A stretch of DNA of 64,000 nucleotides from Dyella humicola (GTDB lineage Bacteria > Pseudomonadota > Gammaproteobacteria > Xanthomonadales > Rhodanobacteraceae), in assembly GCF_026283945.1 (NCBI RefSeq), contig NZ_JAPDPC010000001.1, positions 620,001 through 684,000 of the forward strand, in the 5' to 3' direction. This document shows positions 8,381 to 16,718 of the stretch, one piece after another. The notes below the pieces were generated by a model, which saw only the letters and a list, made by a program, of their open reading frames with translations, was not told where the DNA came from and ran no database searches. A program made the translations under genes and the position numbers. Within the stretch, counting starts at the first letter, position 1. Each line of letters opens with the position of its first letter.

Positions 8381-9214
8381 ATGCACGATTTCCTGACGCG
8401 CCTGCCGTTTTCCGCAGGCGCGATCGACATGCTCATTCATCTGGCCACCGCGCTGCTGTTGTTGCTCGTGGGCCTGTGGCTGGCAGCACGCGTGGCGAAC
8501 TTCGCCCGGCGCGCCATGCGGCGTGCCAAGGTGGACGAGACGCTCAGCGGCTTTCTGCGCAACCTGATCAACGGCGTGCTGATCGCCCTGTTGATCGTGA
8601 TGGCCTTGCAGGAAATCGGCGTGCCCTCCGCACCGCTGCTGGCTGCCCTGGGTGCGGGAGGATTGGCCATTGGACTTGCGCTGCAAGGCTCGCTGAGCAA
8701 TCTCGCCTGGGGCGTGTTGTTGATCATTTTTCGTCCATTTCGGGTGGGAGATTTCATCCATGCGGGAGGGATCGATGGCACCGTGGAGAGCGTCAGCCTG
8801 ATGCACACGCTGCTGGTGATGCCGGACAACCGCGAGGCAGTGGTGCCGAATGCCAAGATCGGCTCCGACGCGATCATCAACTTCAATCGACGCGGCACGC
8901 GGCGCTTCGAACTGAAGGTGGGCATCGGCTACAAGGACGATATCGGCAGGGCGATGGACGTCGTGACCGAGCTGTTCGCCGCCGACGCGCGCATCCTGCA
9001 GGACCCCGCGCCCGGCATCTGGACCGAAAGCCTGGGTGAGAACGCCGTGGTACTGGTATTGCGCGCCTTCACCCGCAGCGGCGATATCTGGGCGGCGCAG
9101 ACCGATTTGCTGCGTGCGCTGAAGGAGCGATTCGAGGCCGAGGGCATCAGCTTCCCGTCGCCCCAGCGCGTGCTGACGGTGGTGCGTGGGCCGGTGTCCG
9201 GGCAGGCCGGCTGA
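8381..9214 (+). CDS. mscS: MscS-family mechanosensitive channel
   Basis: A 277-residue small-conductance channel that would open under membrane tension to release solutes on osmotic downshock. It has three membrane segments: about residues 13-36, 65-85 and the pore helix around 90-110. The pore helix shows the MscS pattern of packed Gly and Ala (LAALGAGGLAIGLALQGSLSN). The beta domain follows (FRPFRVGDFIHAGGIDGTVE, then VPNAKIGSDAIINF) and the cytoplasmic cage ends with FPSPQRVLTVV. The length matches E. coli MscS (286). There is no clear ribosome-binding site. The gene stands alone, and the next gene starts 233 bases downstream. Confidence 0.92.
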   Translation: MHDFLTRLPFSAGAIDMLIHLATALLLLLVGLWLAARVANFARRAMRRAKVDETLSGFLRNLINGVLIALLIVMALQEIGVPSAPLLAALGAGGLAIGLALQGSLSNLAWGVLLIIFRPFRVGDFIHAGGIDGTVESVSLMHTLLVMPDNREAVVPNAKIGSDAIINFNRRGTRRFELKVGIGYKDDIGRAMDVVTELFAADARILQDPAPGIWTESLGENAVVLVLRAFTRSGDIWAAQTDLLRALKERFEAEGISFPSPQRVLTVVRGPVSGQAG

Positions 9215-9318
9215 GCCATTGGGGCGGGAGGTTCCGTGCGGGCGCATTTTGCGTCCCCCGGGTGACATACGACTCGACCAAGCTTGGGCCTCGGCAGCGG
9301 ATTGTGGTCGCAGGCTAT

Positions 9319-9330
9319 GCATACGTATGC
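9319..9330. promoter_or_regulatory. 12-bp perfect palindrome upstream of aceF, possible operator
   Basis: GCATACGTATGC reads the same on both strands and stands alone in the 233-base gap before aceF. A possible -10 box (TATGAT, 9382-9387) lies about 50 bases downstream, but I see no good -35. Such a site fits a dimeric regulator such as a PdhR or FadR-type GntR protein or an FNR-like protein, but the motif matches none of them closely enough to name. The binding factor is unknown. Confidence 0.3.
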
Positions 9331-9447
9331 GAATGGTGGATTCAAACGATCCAAAAGCGTCCGAAAAGGGGTCTCGTTCGTTATGATTAAAGCCTTACGC
9401 GGCCGTCATCCCCGCACGGCACGCCATCGCCATCCGTAGGAGAAACC

Positions 9448-11118
9448 ATGGCCGACCTCAAAGAAGCACGCGTTCCCGATATCGGCAGCGAGAATGTGCC
9501 GGTGATCGAAGTGCTGGTGAAGCCCGGTGACCGGGTCGCCAAGGAGCAGGGCCTGGTCACGCTGGAGTCGGACAAGGCGACCATGGAAGTCCCGGCGCCG
9601 TTCGCTGGCATCGTGAAGGAAATGAAGCTCAAGGTCGGCGATGAAGCGTCCGAAGGCACCCTGATCGCCATCATCGAAGTCGAAGCCGAGGGCGCCGCCA
9701 CGGCTCCGAAGCAGGCCGCACCAGCCAAGGCCGAAGCGCCCGCCAAGGCAGCTCCAGCCGCGGCACCTGCCGCCACAACTGCCGCGAGCGGCGGTGTGCG
9801 CGAAGTGCTCGTGCCCGATATCGGCAGCACCGATGTCCCCGTGATCGAAATCCTGGTCAAGGTGGGCGACACCATCGCCAAAGACCAGGGCCTGATCACG
9901 CTGGAATCGGACAAGGCGACCATGGAAGTCCCCGCGCCGTTCGCCGGCGTGGTCAAGGAACTCAAGGTCAAGATCGGTGATGAGTTGTCCGAAGGCAGCT
10001 TGATTGCCCTGGTCGAAGCCGCTGGTGGCGCGCCTGTTGCCGCACCGGCGCCGCAGGCGGCTCCCGCCAAGGTGGCTGCGCCCCAGGTCGAAGAAAAGCC
10101 CGCCCCGATCGGTGGCCGCAGCGTACTGCCGGGCAACGCCCCGGAAGGCGACGTGCCGCCCTCGGTACGCCCTCCGTTCGACTCGGGCATCATCATGCCG
10201 GGCGACGCCCCCTATGCCAGTCCCGCCATCCGCGCTTTCGCGCGCGAGTTGGGCGTGGATGTACAGCAGGTCAAGGGCAGCGGCCGCGGCGGCCGCATCC
10301 AGCGCGAGGATGTCAGCGCCTATGTGAAACACGCGCTGGCGTCGGGTGCGCGTCCGGCCAGTGCGCCGGCGTCGGCGGGCGGCGGGCTCAACCTGCTGCC
10401 GTGGCCGAAGATCGACTTCGCCAAGTTCGGCGAGATCGAAGAGAAGCCGCTGTCGCGCATCCAGAAGATTTCGGGCGCCAACCTGGCGCGCAACTGGGCG
10501 ATGATTCCGCACGTCACCCAGCACGATGACGCCGACATTACCGAGCTGGAAGCGTTCCGCAAGAAGCTCGGTGAAGAGAACAAGGACCTCAAGATCACCC
10601 CGCTGGTATTCCAGATCAAGGCGGTGGTCTCGGCGCTGAAGAAATTCCCGCAGTTCAACGCCTCGCTCGACGAGAGCGGCGACAAGCTGATCCTCAAGAA
10701 GTACTTCCACATCGGCATTGCGGTGGACACGCCCGACGGGCTGGTCGTGCCGGTGATCCGCGACTGCGACAAGAAGAGCCTGCTCGAACTGGCCGCAGAG
10801 CTCGGCGAAATCTCCAAGAAGGCGCGCGACAAGAAGCTCGGCCCGGCCGAAATGTCCGGCGGCTGCTTCTCCATCTCCTCGCTCGGCGGTATCGGCGGCA
10901 CGGCGTTCACGCCGATCGTCAACGCGCCGGAAGTGGCCATCCTCGGTGTTTCCAAGGCGCAGACCAAGCCGGTTTGGAATGGCAAGGAATTCGCGCCGCG
11001 CCTGATCCTGCCGCTGTCGCTCAGCTACGACCATCGCGTGATCGACGGCGCGCTTGCCGCGCGCTTCGCAGCCTTCCTTGCTACCCAGCTCGGCGACATC
11101 CGCCGCCTACTCCTGTGA
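9448..11118 (+). CDS. aceF: Pyruvate dehydrogenase E2, dihydrolipoyl acetyltransferase
   Basis: The core enzyme of the pyruvate dehydrogenase complex, which moves the acetyl group from lipoyl-lysine to CoA. The 556 residues contain two lipoyl domains, each with [11 protein letters not shown] (lipoylated Lys near residues 43 and 156), joined by Ala/Pro-rich hinges, a peripheral-subunit-binding domain ([17 protein letters not shown], about 252-290) and the acyltransferase domain ending with [18 protein letters not shown], in which the His and Asp are catalytic. AGGAGAAACC precedes the ATG. lpdA follows 92 bases downstream across a repeat. The E1 gene (aceE) is not in the window. Confidence 0.97.
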   Translation: MADLKEARVPDIGSENVPVIEVLVKPGDRVAKEQGLVTLESDKATMEVPAPFAGIVKEMKLKVGDEASEGTLIAIIEVEAEGAATAPKQAAPAKAEAPAKAAPAAAPAATTAASGGVREVLVPDIGSTDVPVIEILVKVGDTIAKDQGLITLESDKATMEVPAPFAGVVKELKVKIGDELSEGSLIALVEAAGGAPVAAPAPQAAPAKVAAPQVEEKPAPIGGRSVLPGNAPEGDVPPSVRPPFDSGIIMPGDAPYASPAIRAFARELGVDVQQVKGSGRGGRIQREDVSAYVKHALASGARPASAPASAGGGLNLLPWPKIDFAKFGEIEEKPLSRIQKISGANLARNWAMIPHVTQHDDADITELEAFRKKLGEENKDLKITPLVFQIKAVVSALKKFPQFNASLDESGDKLILKKYFHIGIAVDTPDGLVVPVIRDCDKKSLLELAAELGEISKKARDKKLGPAEMSGGCFSISSLGGIGGTAFTPIVNAPEVAILGVSKAQTKPVWNGKEFAPRLILPLSLSYDHRVIDGALAARFAAFLATQLGDIRRLLL

Positions 11119-11122
11119 TGTG

Positions 11123-11175
11123 CTCCCTCTCCCCGCCGGGGAGAGGGTCGGGGTGAGGGGCGGGCTTGCGATAGC
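11123..11175. repeat. CTC-type intergenic repeat, copy 1 (aceF-lpdA gap)
   Basis: A perfect 10-bp hairpin, CCCTCTCCCC (11125-11134) with GGGGAGAGGG (11138-11147), is followed by GGGGTGAGGGGCGGG and CTTGCGATA. The same block recurs at 14668 and 26257, and an inverted diverged copy is at 26350. It lies between two genes that are expected to be co-transcribed, so it would be part of the mRNA and could affect its stability. Confidence 0.8.
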
Positions 11176-11210
11176 TCGGCCGGTAAGCGAACAAGAACAA
11201 AGGATTCCCC

Positions 11211-12995
11211 ATGGCAAGCACCATCGAAATCAAGGTTCCCGACATCGGCGGTCACGACAACGTGCCGGTGATCGAGGTGCTGGTGAAGGTCGGCGACACG
11301 GTCGCCAAGGAACAGAGCCTGATCACGCTCGAATCGGACAAGGCGACCATGGAGATTCCCTCCAGCGCCGCCGGCGTAGTGAAGGAGTTGCGGGTCAAGG
11401 TGGGCGACGAGTTGTCCGAAGGCGCGGTGATCGCCGTGCTGGAGGCAGCTGACGCCGCCGCGGTCAAGCCAGAAGCGCCGAAGGCGGCAGCGCCCGCAGC
11501 GGCAGCTGCTGCCCCGGTGAAGGCTGAGCCGTCCAAGCCTGCCGAGCCGGCGCCACGGGGCGCGAACGCTTCCGGCCTTCAGGCCGACATCGAGTGCAAA
11601 CTGGTCGTGCTGGGCTCCGGCCCGGGCGGCTATACGGCGGCCTTCCGTGCCGCCGACCTGGGCGTCGACACGGTCCTGGTCGAGCGTTACGCCACGCTCG
11701 GTGGCGTTTGCCTCAACGTGGGCTGCATTCCGTCCAAGGCATTGCTGCATGCGGCTGCCGTCATCGACGAGGCCGAAGCAATGGCCGCGCACGGCGTCAG
11801 CTTCGGCAAGCCCAAGCTCGACCTCGACAAGCTGCGCAGCTTCAAGAACAAAGTGGTGGCCCAGCTCACCGGCGGCCTCGGCAGCATGGCCAAGCAGCGC
11901 AAGGTGCGCACCGTGCAAGGTGTTGGCACGTTTGTGTCGCCACACGAGCTGGAAGTGGAGACGGCCGAAGGCAAGAAGCTGATCCGTTTCGAGAACGCCA
12001 TCATCGCCGCCGGCTCCCAGTCGGTGAAGCTGCCCGCGTTCCCGTGGGATGACGAGCGCATCGTCGATTCCACCGGTGCGCTCGAGCTGAAGGACGTGCC
12101 GGCCACGATGCTGGTCGTCGGCGGCGGCATCATCGGTCTGGAAATGGCCACCGTGTATGCCGCGCTCGGCAGTGAAGTGACGGTGGTCGAGTTCATGGAC
12201 CAGCTGATCCCCGGCGCCGATGCCGACCTGATCAAGCCGCTGGCGAAGCGCCTCGGCGGCAAGCTCAAAGGCGTGCACCTCAAGACCAAGGTGGTCGAGG
12301 CCAAGGCCACCAAGAAGGGCATCGAAGTCAGCTATGAAGGCGAGAGCATTCCGGCGACCGCACTGTTCGACCGCGTGCTCGTCTCCGTCGGCCGCTCGCC
12401 GAATGGCGGCAAGATCGGCGCCGACAAGGCCGGCGTGGCCGTCACCGAGCGCGGTTTCATCAACGTCGACAAGCAGATGCGCACCAACGTGCCGCATATC
12501 TTCGCCATCGGTGATCTGGTTGGCCAGCCGATGTTGGCGCACAAGGCGACGCATGAAGCCCGCGTTGCGGCGGAAGTTGTCGCCGGCATGAAGAGTTACT
12601 TCGATGCGCGCGTGATTCCGTCCGTCGCTTTCACCGACCCGGAAGTGGCATGGGTTGGCGTGACCGAGCGCGAGGCGAAGGAGAAGGGTCTCAAGATCGG
12701 CGTGGGCAAGTTCCCCTGGGTGGCCAGCGGCCGCGCCATCGGCATCGACCGCACCGAAGGCTTCACCAAGCTGCTGTTCGACGAGGAGACCCATCGCGTG
12801 GTCGGTGGCGCCATTGTCGGCCCGCATGCCGGCGACCTGATCGCGGAGATCACGCATGCGATCGAGATGGGCAGCGAAGCGGCCGACATCGGCCTCACCA
12901 TCCACCCGCATCCGACGCTGAGCGAATCGGTGGGCATGGCGGCCGAAGTCTACGAAGGCACCATCACTGATCTGTACCTGCCCAAGAAGAAGTGA
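11211..12995 (+). CDS. lpdA: Dihydrolipoyl dehydrogenase (E3) with N-terminal lipoyl domain
   Basis: Reoxidises dihydrolipoamide with NAD+ in the pyruvate dehydrogenase complex. The 594-residue product has an extra N-terminal lipoyl domain ([11 protein letters not shown], Lys near 44) joined by an Ala/Pro linker (about 85-115) to a standard E3: FAD motif [20 protein letters not shown], redox disulfide [18 protein letters not shown] motif [20 protein letters not shown], and the interface motif [15 protein letters not shown] with the His-Glu pair. Lipoyl-bearing E3 proteins are known from Neisseria and Ralstonia relatives. AAAGGATTCCCC precedes the ATG. A strong terminator follows. Confidence 0.97.
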   Translation: MASTIEIKVPDIGGHDNVPVIEVLVKVGDTVAKEQSLITLESDKATMEIPSSAAGVVKELRVKVGDELSEGAVIAVLEAADAAAVKPEAPKAAAPAAAAAAPVKAEPSKPAEPAPRGANASGLQADIECKLVVLGSGPGGYTAAFRAADLGVDTVLVERYATLGGVCLNVGCIPSKALLHAAAVIDEAEAMAAHGVSFGKPKLDLDKLRSFKNKVVAQLTGGLGSMAKQRKVRTVQGVGTFVSPHELEVETAEGKKLIRFENAIIAAGSQSVKLPAFPWDDERIVDSTGALELKDVPATMLVVGGGIIGLEMATVYAALGSEVTVVEFMDQLIPGADADLIKPLAKRLGGKLKGVHLKTKVVEAKATKKGIEVSYEGESIPATALFDRVLVSVGRSPNGGKIGADKAGVAVTERGFINVDKQMRTNVPHIFAIGDLVGQPMLAHKATHEARVAAEVVAGMKSYFDARVIPSVAFTDPEVAWVGVTEREAKEKGLKIGVGKFPWVASGRAIGIDRTEGFTKLLFDEETHRVVGGAIVGPHAGDLIAEITHAIEMGSEAADIGLTIHPHPTLSESVGMAAEVYEGTITDLYLPKKK

Positions 12996-13020
12996 TGCGC
13001 CAGTGCATTGCGTGAAAGAA

Positions 13021-13049
13021 AAAGCCCGGGCCATGCCCGGGCTTTTTCT
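13021..13049 (+). terminator. Rho-independent terminator of lpdA
   Basis: An 11-bp perfect stem, AAAGCCCGGGC (13021-13031) with GCCCGGGCTTT (13035-13045), loop CAT, runs into TTTTTCTT. It lies 26 bases after the lpdA stop. Confidence 0.92.
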
Positions 13050-13065
13050 TAGCGGCGGGCGCGTC

Positions 13066-13102
13066 CTTCAAACAAATGCCGGGGAGTGATCCCCGGCATT
13101 TG
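13066..13102 (-). terminator. Terminator of the minus-strand gene at 13128
   Basis: A 12-bp perfect stem (CAAATGCCGGGG, 13073-13084, with its complement at 13091-13102) is followed on the minus strand by TTTGTTTG. It lies 25 bases past the stop codon of the secreted-protein gene. Confidence 0.75.
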
Positions 13103-13127
13103 CGCTCGCTTGCGACAGCAGGCGCCG

Positions 13128-14177
13128 TCAGTTCGATTCGGTGAACTGGATCGAGGGGGTCGAGCCACTCGAGGCGGTGCAGCTGCCCAGATTTAGATTG
13201 TTGCTCTCGCCGGTGGTGCCCGAGTCGGCCACGCACGAAGGTGCGCTGGTCGAGCCATCGCTCACCGCGACCTTCACGGTGATCGACGAGCCGCTGTTGA
13301 ACTGGGCTTCCGAGCCGCCGGCATTGCCGACGACGTTGAACTCCGACTCCTTCCACACCGTTGCCAGATACAGCACGCTGTCCTTGCCGCTGGAGCTATA
13401 GGCCGTGCTGCCATTGGTGAACACCACCGTGTCGTTGCCGCCGGACGTGACCGTGCCCGTCAGCTTCACATTGGCGAGCTGGGTGGCCGGTACGTCGGGC
13501 GCGGTGGCCGCGGCGCTGTTCTTGTAGCAGTCGCCGGCGCCATCGCTACCCCAGCCGCTGGGGCAACGGGTGCCGCCGTAACCGATCAGCCAGTACTGCA
13601 TGAACACGGCTGCCGAGCCCTGCACTTCGTAGTCCGGTGCATAGACGAATTGCTGCCAGACGGTGCAGCCCGAGTGGCCTTTGCACGCGGACGTGGTGGA
13701 GGAGAAGCTGGAGTTGATCTGCAGTGAGTATTCGTTCGTCCCCAGGATGCCGCCGCCACCATAGGCGGCCACGCCCACGCCCTTTTCCGAGGTCACGCCC
13801 GTCACGGCTGGGAACGTGCCGACCGTCTGCGTGATCAACGACGAGGTCTGCAAGGTGTAGTCATTGCCATTGCCCGCCGTTTCCTCGGCGCTGGGCAGAT
13901 GGAAGTGCGGCAAAGGATGGGTATGCAGCGTGATCTGCCGGCAGGCTACCTGGCGCCAGATGACGCTGGGATAGCTGGCTTCGAAGCATCCTTCCGCAGG
14001 CGTTGCGATGTGCGCGATATCCTGGCGCCAACTCTCCCGCGCCTGTGCTTCCAGCGGGCCGACGATCTCGCTCGGGGGCTGGAGGGAAACGCCATGGGAT
14101 TGGGCGGCGCAGACAGCAGGTAGCGCAGCGGCGCCGATCAGGCCGGCGACAAGTGCAATCGTCAATTTTGAACGCAT
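13128..14177 (-). CDS. Secreted protein of unknown function
   Basis: A 349-residue exported protein. The start at 14177 gives a signal peptide (MRSKLTIALVAGLIGAA, ALPAVCAAQ) and follows AGGGAG with a seven-base spacer; the frame is open 54 bases further. The mature part has an N-terminal segment with paired cysteines (CFEASYPSVIWRQVAC) and His/Pro-rich TLHTHPLPHFHLP, a glycine-rich middle (GVGVAAYGGGGILGTNEY), a CKGHSGCTVWQQFVY cysteine pair, GGTRCPSGWGSDGAGDCY, and a beta-rich C-terminus. This composition is typical of an extracellular protein stabilised by disulfides. I do not recognise a catalytic motif. It has its own terminator. Confidence 0.8.
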   Translation of the reverse strand: MRSKLTIALVAGLIGAAALPAVCAAQSHGVSLQPPSEIVGPLEAQARESWRQDIAHIATPAEGCFEASYPSVIWRQVACRQITLHTHPLPHFHLPSAEETAGNGNDYTLQTSSLITQTVGTFPAVTGVTSEKGVGVAAYGGGGILGTNEYSLQINSSFSSTTSACKGHSGCTVWQQFVYAPDYEVQGSAAVFMQYWLIGYGGTRCPSGWGSDGAGDCYKNSAAATAPDVPATQLANVKLTGTVTSGGNDTVVFTNGSTAYSSSGKDSVLYLATVWKESEFNVVGNAGGSEAQFNSGSSITVKVAVSDGSTSAPSCVADSGTTGESNNLNLGSCTASSGSTPSIQFTESN

Positions 14178-14782
14178 GAATATTCTCCCTGGTACGCGAA
14201 TAGCTATCGGTTCCAGTCCATGACGATTCATGGGCCGGTGTTTTCCAACAACAACTCACCCACGCGCCGGCAACTGCAACGGGTGCCGGCGAATCTCACG
14301 CTTACGTTGATGCATCCCCTGAAGGGCGGACGATGAAGCGATGATTCGTTCGCTACCGAGCACTCGGTCACGGTTTGATGTAAGCGCCGAAGCTATGTCC
14401 GCAACGCATTCGGCATGCATTTGCGAATCGAAAAAAGCTGCATGCGCTTCTGAAGGGTGCGGGTAAGCGAGTGCGATTCGAAGATATTTAGTGCGAGGCT
14501 GAAGGGAGAAGGCTTGCGCCAGCAGCTTCGCGTTTTCTTCACGAGGTTGATCGCTCGCCATGCCCGCAAAAAGGCACGATCACTGCGCAAGTGAGCAAGT
14601 TCTTGTTCACGGCTCTTTAAATTTTCGGTCTTCAGCTATCGCAGAGAAAAATCGCGCAGGCTCAATACTCCTTCTCCCCGAAGGGGAGAAGCTTGGCATG
14701 AGGGCGGTACTTGCGATAACGCTACGGTTGTCGTCAGCGGCCCGCTGGCGATGAGGTCCAGCGTCGCGCGTTGGGCTGGCTC
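14178..14782. other. 605-base intergenic region upstream of the secreted-protein gene
   Basis: I see no supportable gene here. It holds a short inverted repeat ACCGAG-CA-CTCGGT (14355-14368), AT-rich stretches around 14440-14495 and 14615-14660 that could carry promoters, and a CTC-type repeat at 14668-14720. Short open frames on both strands lack ribosome-binding sites and recognisable content. Confidence 0.5.
14668..14720. repeat. CTC-type intergenic repeat, copy 2
   Basis: CTTCTCCCC (14671-14679) pairs with GGGGAGAAG (14683-14691), and is followed by a GGCATGAGGGCGG block and ACTTGCGATAACG. Both arms carry matching changes compared with copy 1 (CTT/AAG in place of CCT/AGG), so the stem is kept although the sequence differs. 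Confidence 0.75.
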
Positions 14783-16657
14783 TTAGTCGTCGTAGCCCAG
14801 TCGTTCGATCATCGGACGCAAGATGGGCAGGACGGGTTCGAACATTTCGCGATAGGCATGCCAGCGATTCACGGCCTTGGCGTGAATGCCCTGGGTCACT
14901 TGCGCGTAGCTCGGTGTGCTGATGTAACCCTTGCTGCGCGCATGGTCCGCGAAGCGCGCCATCGGCGCGGCATCGTCGATCCCGAGGAAGTGGCCAAGCC
15001 GGACCACGTGTTCATCAAAGCGGCTGACCACCGATTCGTAGCGCCACTCCAGCACGCGCGGGGCAAATACCTCGACATGCCGATACCAGTGTTCGAAGGC
15101 TTGCACATACCCATGCGCCAGGCGCTCCAGCGACGAGCAAAGCACCATGAAGGCGGGCGAGCGGAACGGCTGCATGTAGCAGCTCAGCAGCACATCGCAG
15201 GGATGGCGCAAGCACATGATGATGCGCGCTTCGGGAAACAGGCGCGCGATCATCGGCAGGCAAAGCATGTTGAGCGGATTCTTGTCGACGAGGCGACGAT
15301 GACCCAGGTCTGGAACGACCTTGCGCACTCTGTCTGCGTAGATCGAGCGCAACTGATCGACGTTCTGCTGCGTGAGATGCGCGAGGTCGGCAGGATAGTG
15401 CTGCCCCACGAGCGTCATGCGCTCGGTCAGTTCATAGACAAACGCGCGCTCATCCATCGAGCGGAAATCCGGATGCGCATCGATCATCTGCTCCAGCAAG
15501 GTCGTGCCCGAACGAGGGAAGCCGATCACGAACACGGGGCTTTCGCTGTCGCGCGGAGCGGACAACGGCGCCCAGCGATCGTGCTCCAGATGGCTGACCC
15601 GATCGTTCGCCATGGTCAGCGGTTGGCTGCCTTCCGCGAGCAGCTCGGGGACGATGTCCTTGGCGATGTCGAGCTGTGTCGCGTGGGCGGTTTGGGCAGC
15701 CTGCCACGCTTCCTTGTGGCGACCTTGCTTGTTCAGCGCGGAAGCGAGACCAAAGCCCGCGTTCGCGCGCATGTCCGCCTCGTCAGTAAGGGCGAGAACG
15801 CGCTGATAAAGCTCGGCGGCCTGCGTTGTGTCACCTCGGCGCGCCGCCACCGCGGCGTGCGCGTGCCAGGCTTCGCAATGCAGGCGGTGGTGTTCAGCCG
15901 GCAATGCGTCGAGCAATGCCAGCGGAAGTTGTGACAGCTCCGCCTGGGCGCGTTCGGTCTGGTTACTGCGCTCGTACAGAGCAGCGCGCAGCGCCGCCAT
16001 CCTCCATTGCACGAACAGTGCTGACGGGCCGTCGGGCAACACCGCGCGGGTCAGTACGTGAAAGGCGGCCTGCTGATCTCCCTGGGTCGCCAGCATGGTC
16101 GCCAGGATCATGGCCTGTTCGGCGGGCTGCGGCGGCCAATCGGCCGCGCCGGCCAGCATGGACTCTTCGCCGCTGTTGTCGCCGCAGACGTGACAGGCAT
16201 GCGCGGCCTGCAGCCGCGCCTCGATAAAGCCGGGCTCTAGTCGCACGGCGTCGAGCAGGGCCTGGCGCGCCAGTACCCAGCGTTGTTGCTGTGCATAGAG
16301 CAGTCCGAGGTTGTAATGGACGTCCGCATTTTGCGGTGCCAGGCCGGTCGCACTCAGCGAAGCGCGTTCGGCCGCGTCCATGTCGCCTGCCTGCCGGGCC
16401 ACGATGGCGAGGTTGTTCCAGTATTCGAAGGTTTGCGGCTTGAGCAGCGTGAGCCGGCGAAAGGTCGCGACGGCCGCTTCTGTGCGTTGGCTGGATTGCT
16501 GCGCAAGACCCAGCAGCAAGAGCACGGTTTCGTTGTCGGACTCAGCATTCGCAGCAGGTTCGCCGAGGGCGAGCACCTTGGCCATGTCGCCGCCGTTGTA
16601 GGCGGCGAGCATGCTTGCAGCGAGATCAGTAGAGGATGGCAATGGACGTCCCGTCAT
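14783..16657 (-). CDS. TPR-repeat sulfotransferase
   Basis: A 624-residue protein of two parts. Residues 1-350 are tetratricopeptide repeats (for example NADVHYNLGLLYAQQQRW and HVLTRAVLPDGPSALFV), which usually bind proteins. Residues 370-620 are a sulfotransferase domain: the PAPS phosphate-binding loop GFPRSGTTLLEQMIDAHP begins near 379, and the 3'-phosphate contact region includes IIMCLRHPCDVLLSCYMQPF. This architecture resembles protein tyrosine sulfotransferases and other transferases acting on large acceptors. No signal peptide is seen. It lies 61 bases after the TonB-receptor gene on the same strand, so the two are probably co-transcribed. Confidence 0.9.
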   Translation of the reverse strand: MTGRPLPSSTDLAASMLAAYNGGDMAKVLALGEPAANAESDNETVLLLLGLAQQSSQRTEAAVATFRRLTLLKPQTFEYWNNLAIVARQAGDMDAAERASLSATGLAPQNADVHYNLGLLYAQQQRWVLARQALLDAVRLEPGFIEARLQAAHACHVCGDNSGEESMLAGAADWPPQPAEQAMILATMLATQGDQQAAFHVLTRAVLPDGPSALFVQWRMAALRAALYERSNQTERAQAELSQLPLALLDALPAEHHRLHCEAWHAHAAVAARRGDTTQAAELYQRVLALTDEADMRANAGFGLASALNKQGRHKEAWQAAQTAHATQLDIAKDIVPELLAEGSQPLTMANDRVSHLEHDRWAPLSAPRDSESPVFVIGFPRSGTTLLEQMIDAHPDFRSMDERAFVYELTERMTLVGQHYPADLAHLTQQNVDQLRSIYADRVRKVVPDLGHRRLVDKNPLNMLCLPMIARLFPEARIIMCLRHPCDVLLSCYMQPFRSPAFMVLCSSLERLAHGYVQAFEHWYRHVEVFAPRVLEWRYESVVSRFDEHVVRLGHFLGIDDAAPMARFADHARSKGYISTPSYAQVTQGIHAKAVNRWHAYREMFEPVLPILRPMIERLGYDD

Positions 16658-16718
16658 CCCTTCATGCTACCAGCGGGATGGCCGCGGCATGGCTGCCGCG
16701 GCCATCGTCACCGGATGA

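Noticed and set aside
9406-11034. 542-codon open frame antisense to aceF
   Set aside because: Same reason: a GC-driven shadow with Arg/Asp-rich product opposite a certain gene.
11025-13034. 669-codon open frame antisense to lpdA
   Set aside because: It is the mirror of a certain gene with a low-complexity His/Arg/Ala-rich product typical of antisense frames.
14256-14561. 101-codon minus-strand frame upstream of the secreted-protein gene
   Set aside because: No ribosome-binding site, no recognisable content, and it spans an AT-rich promoter-like part.
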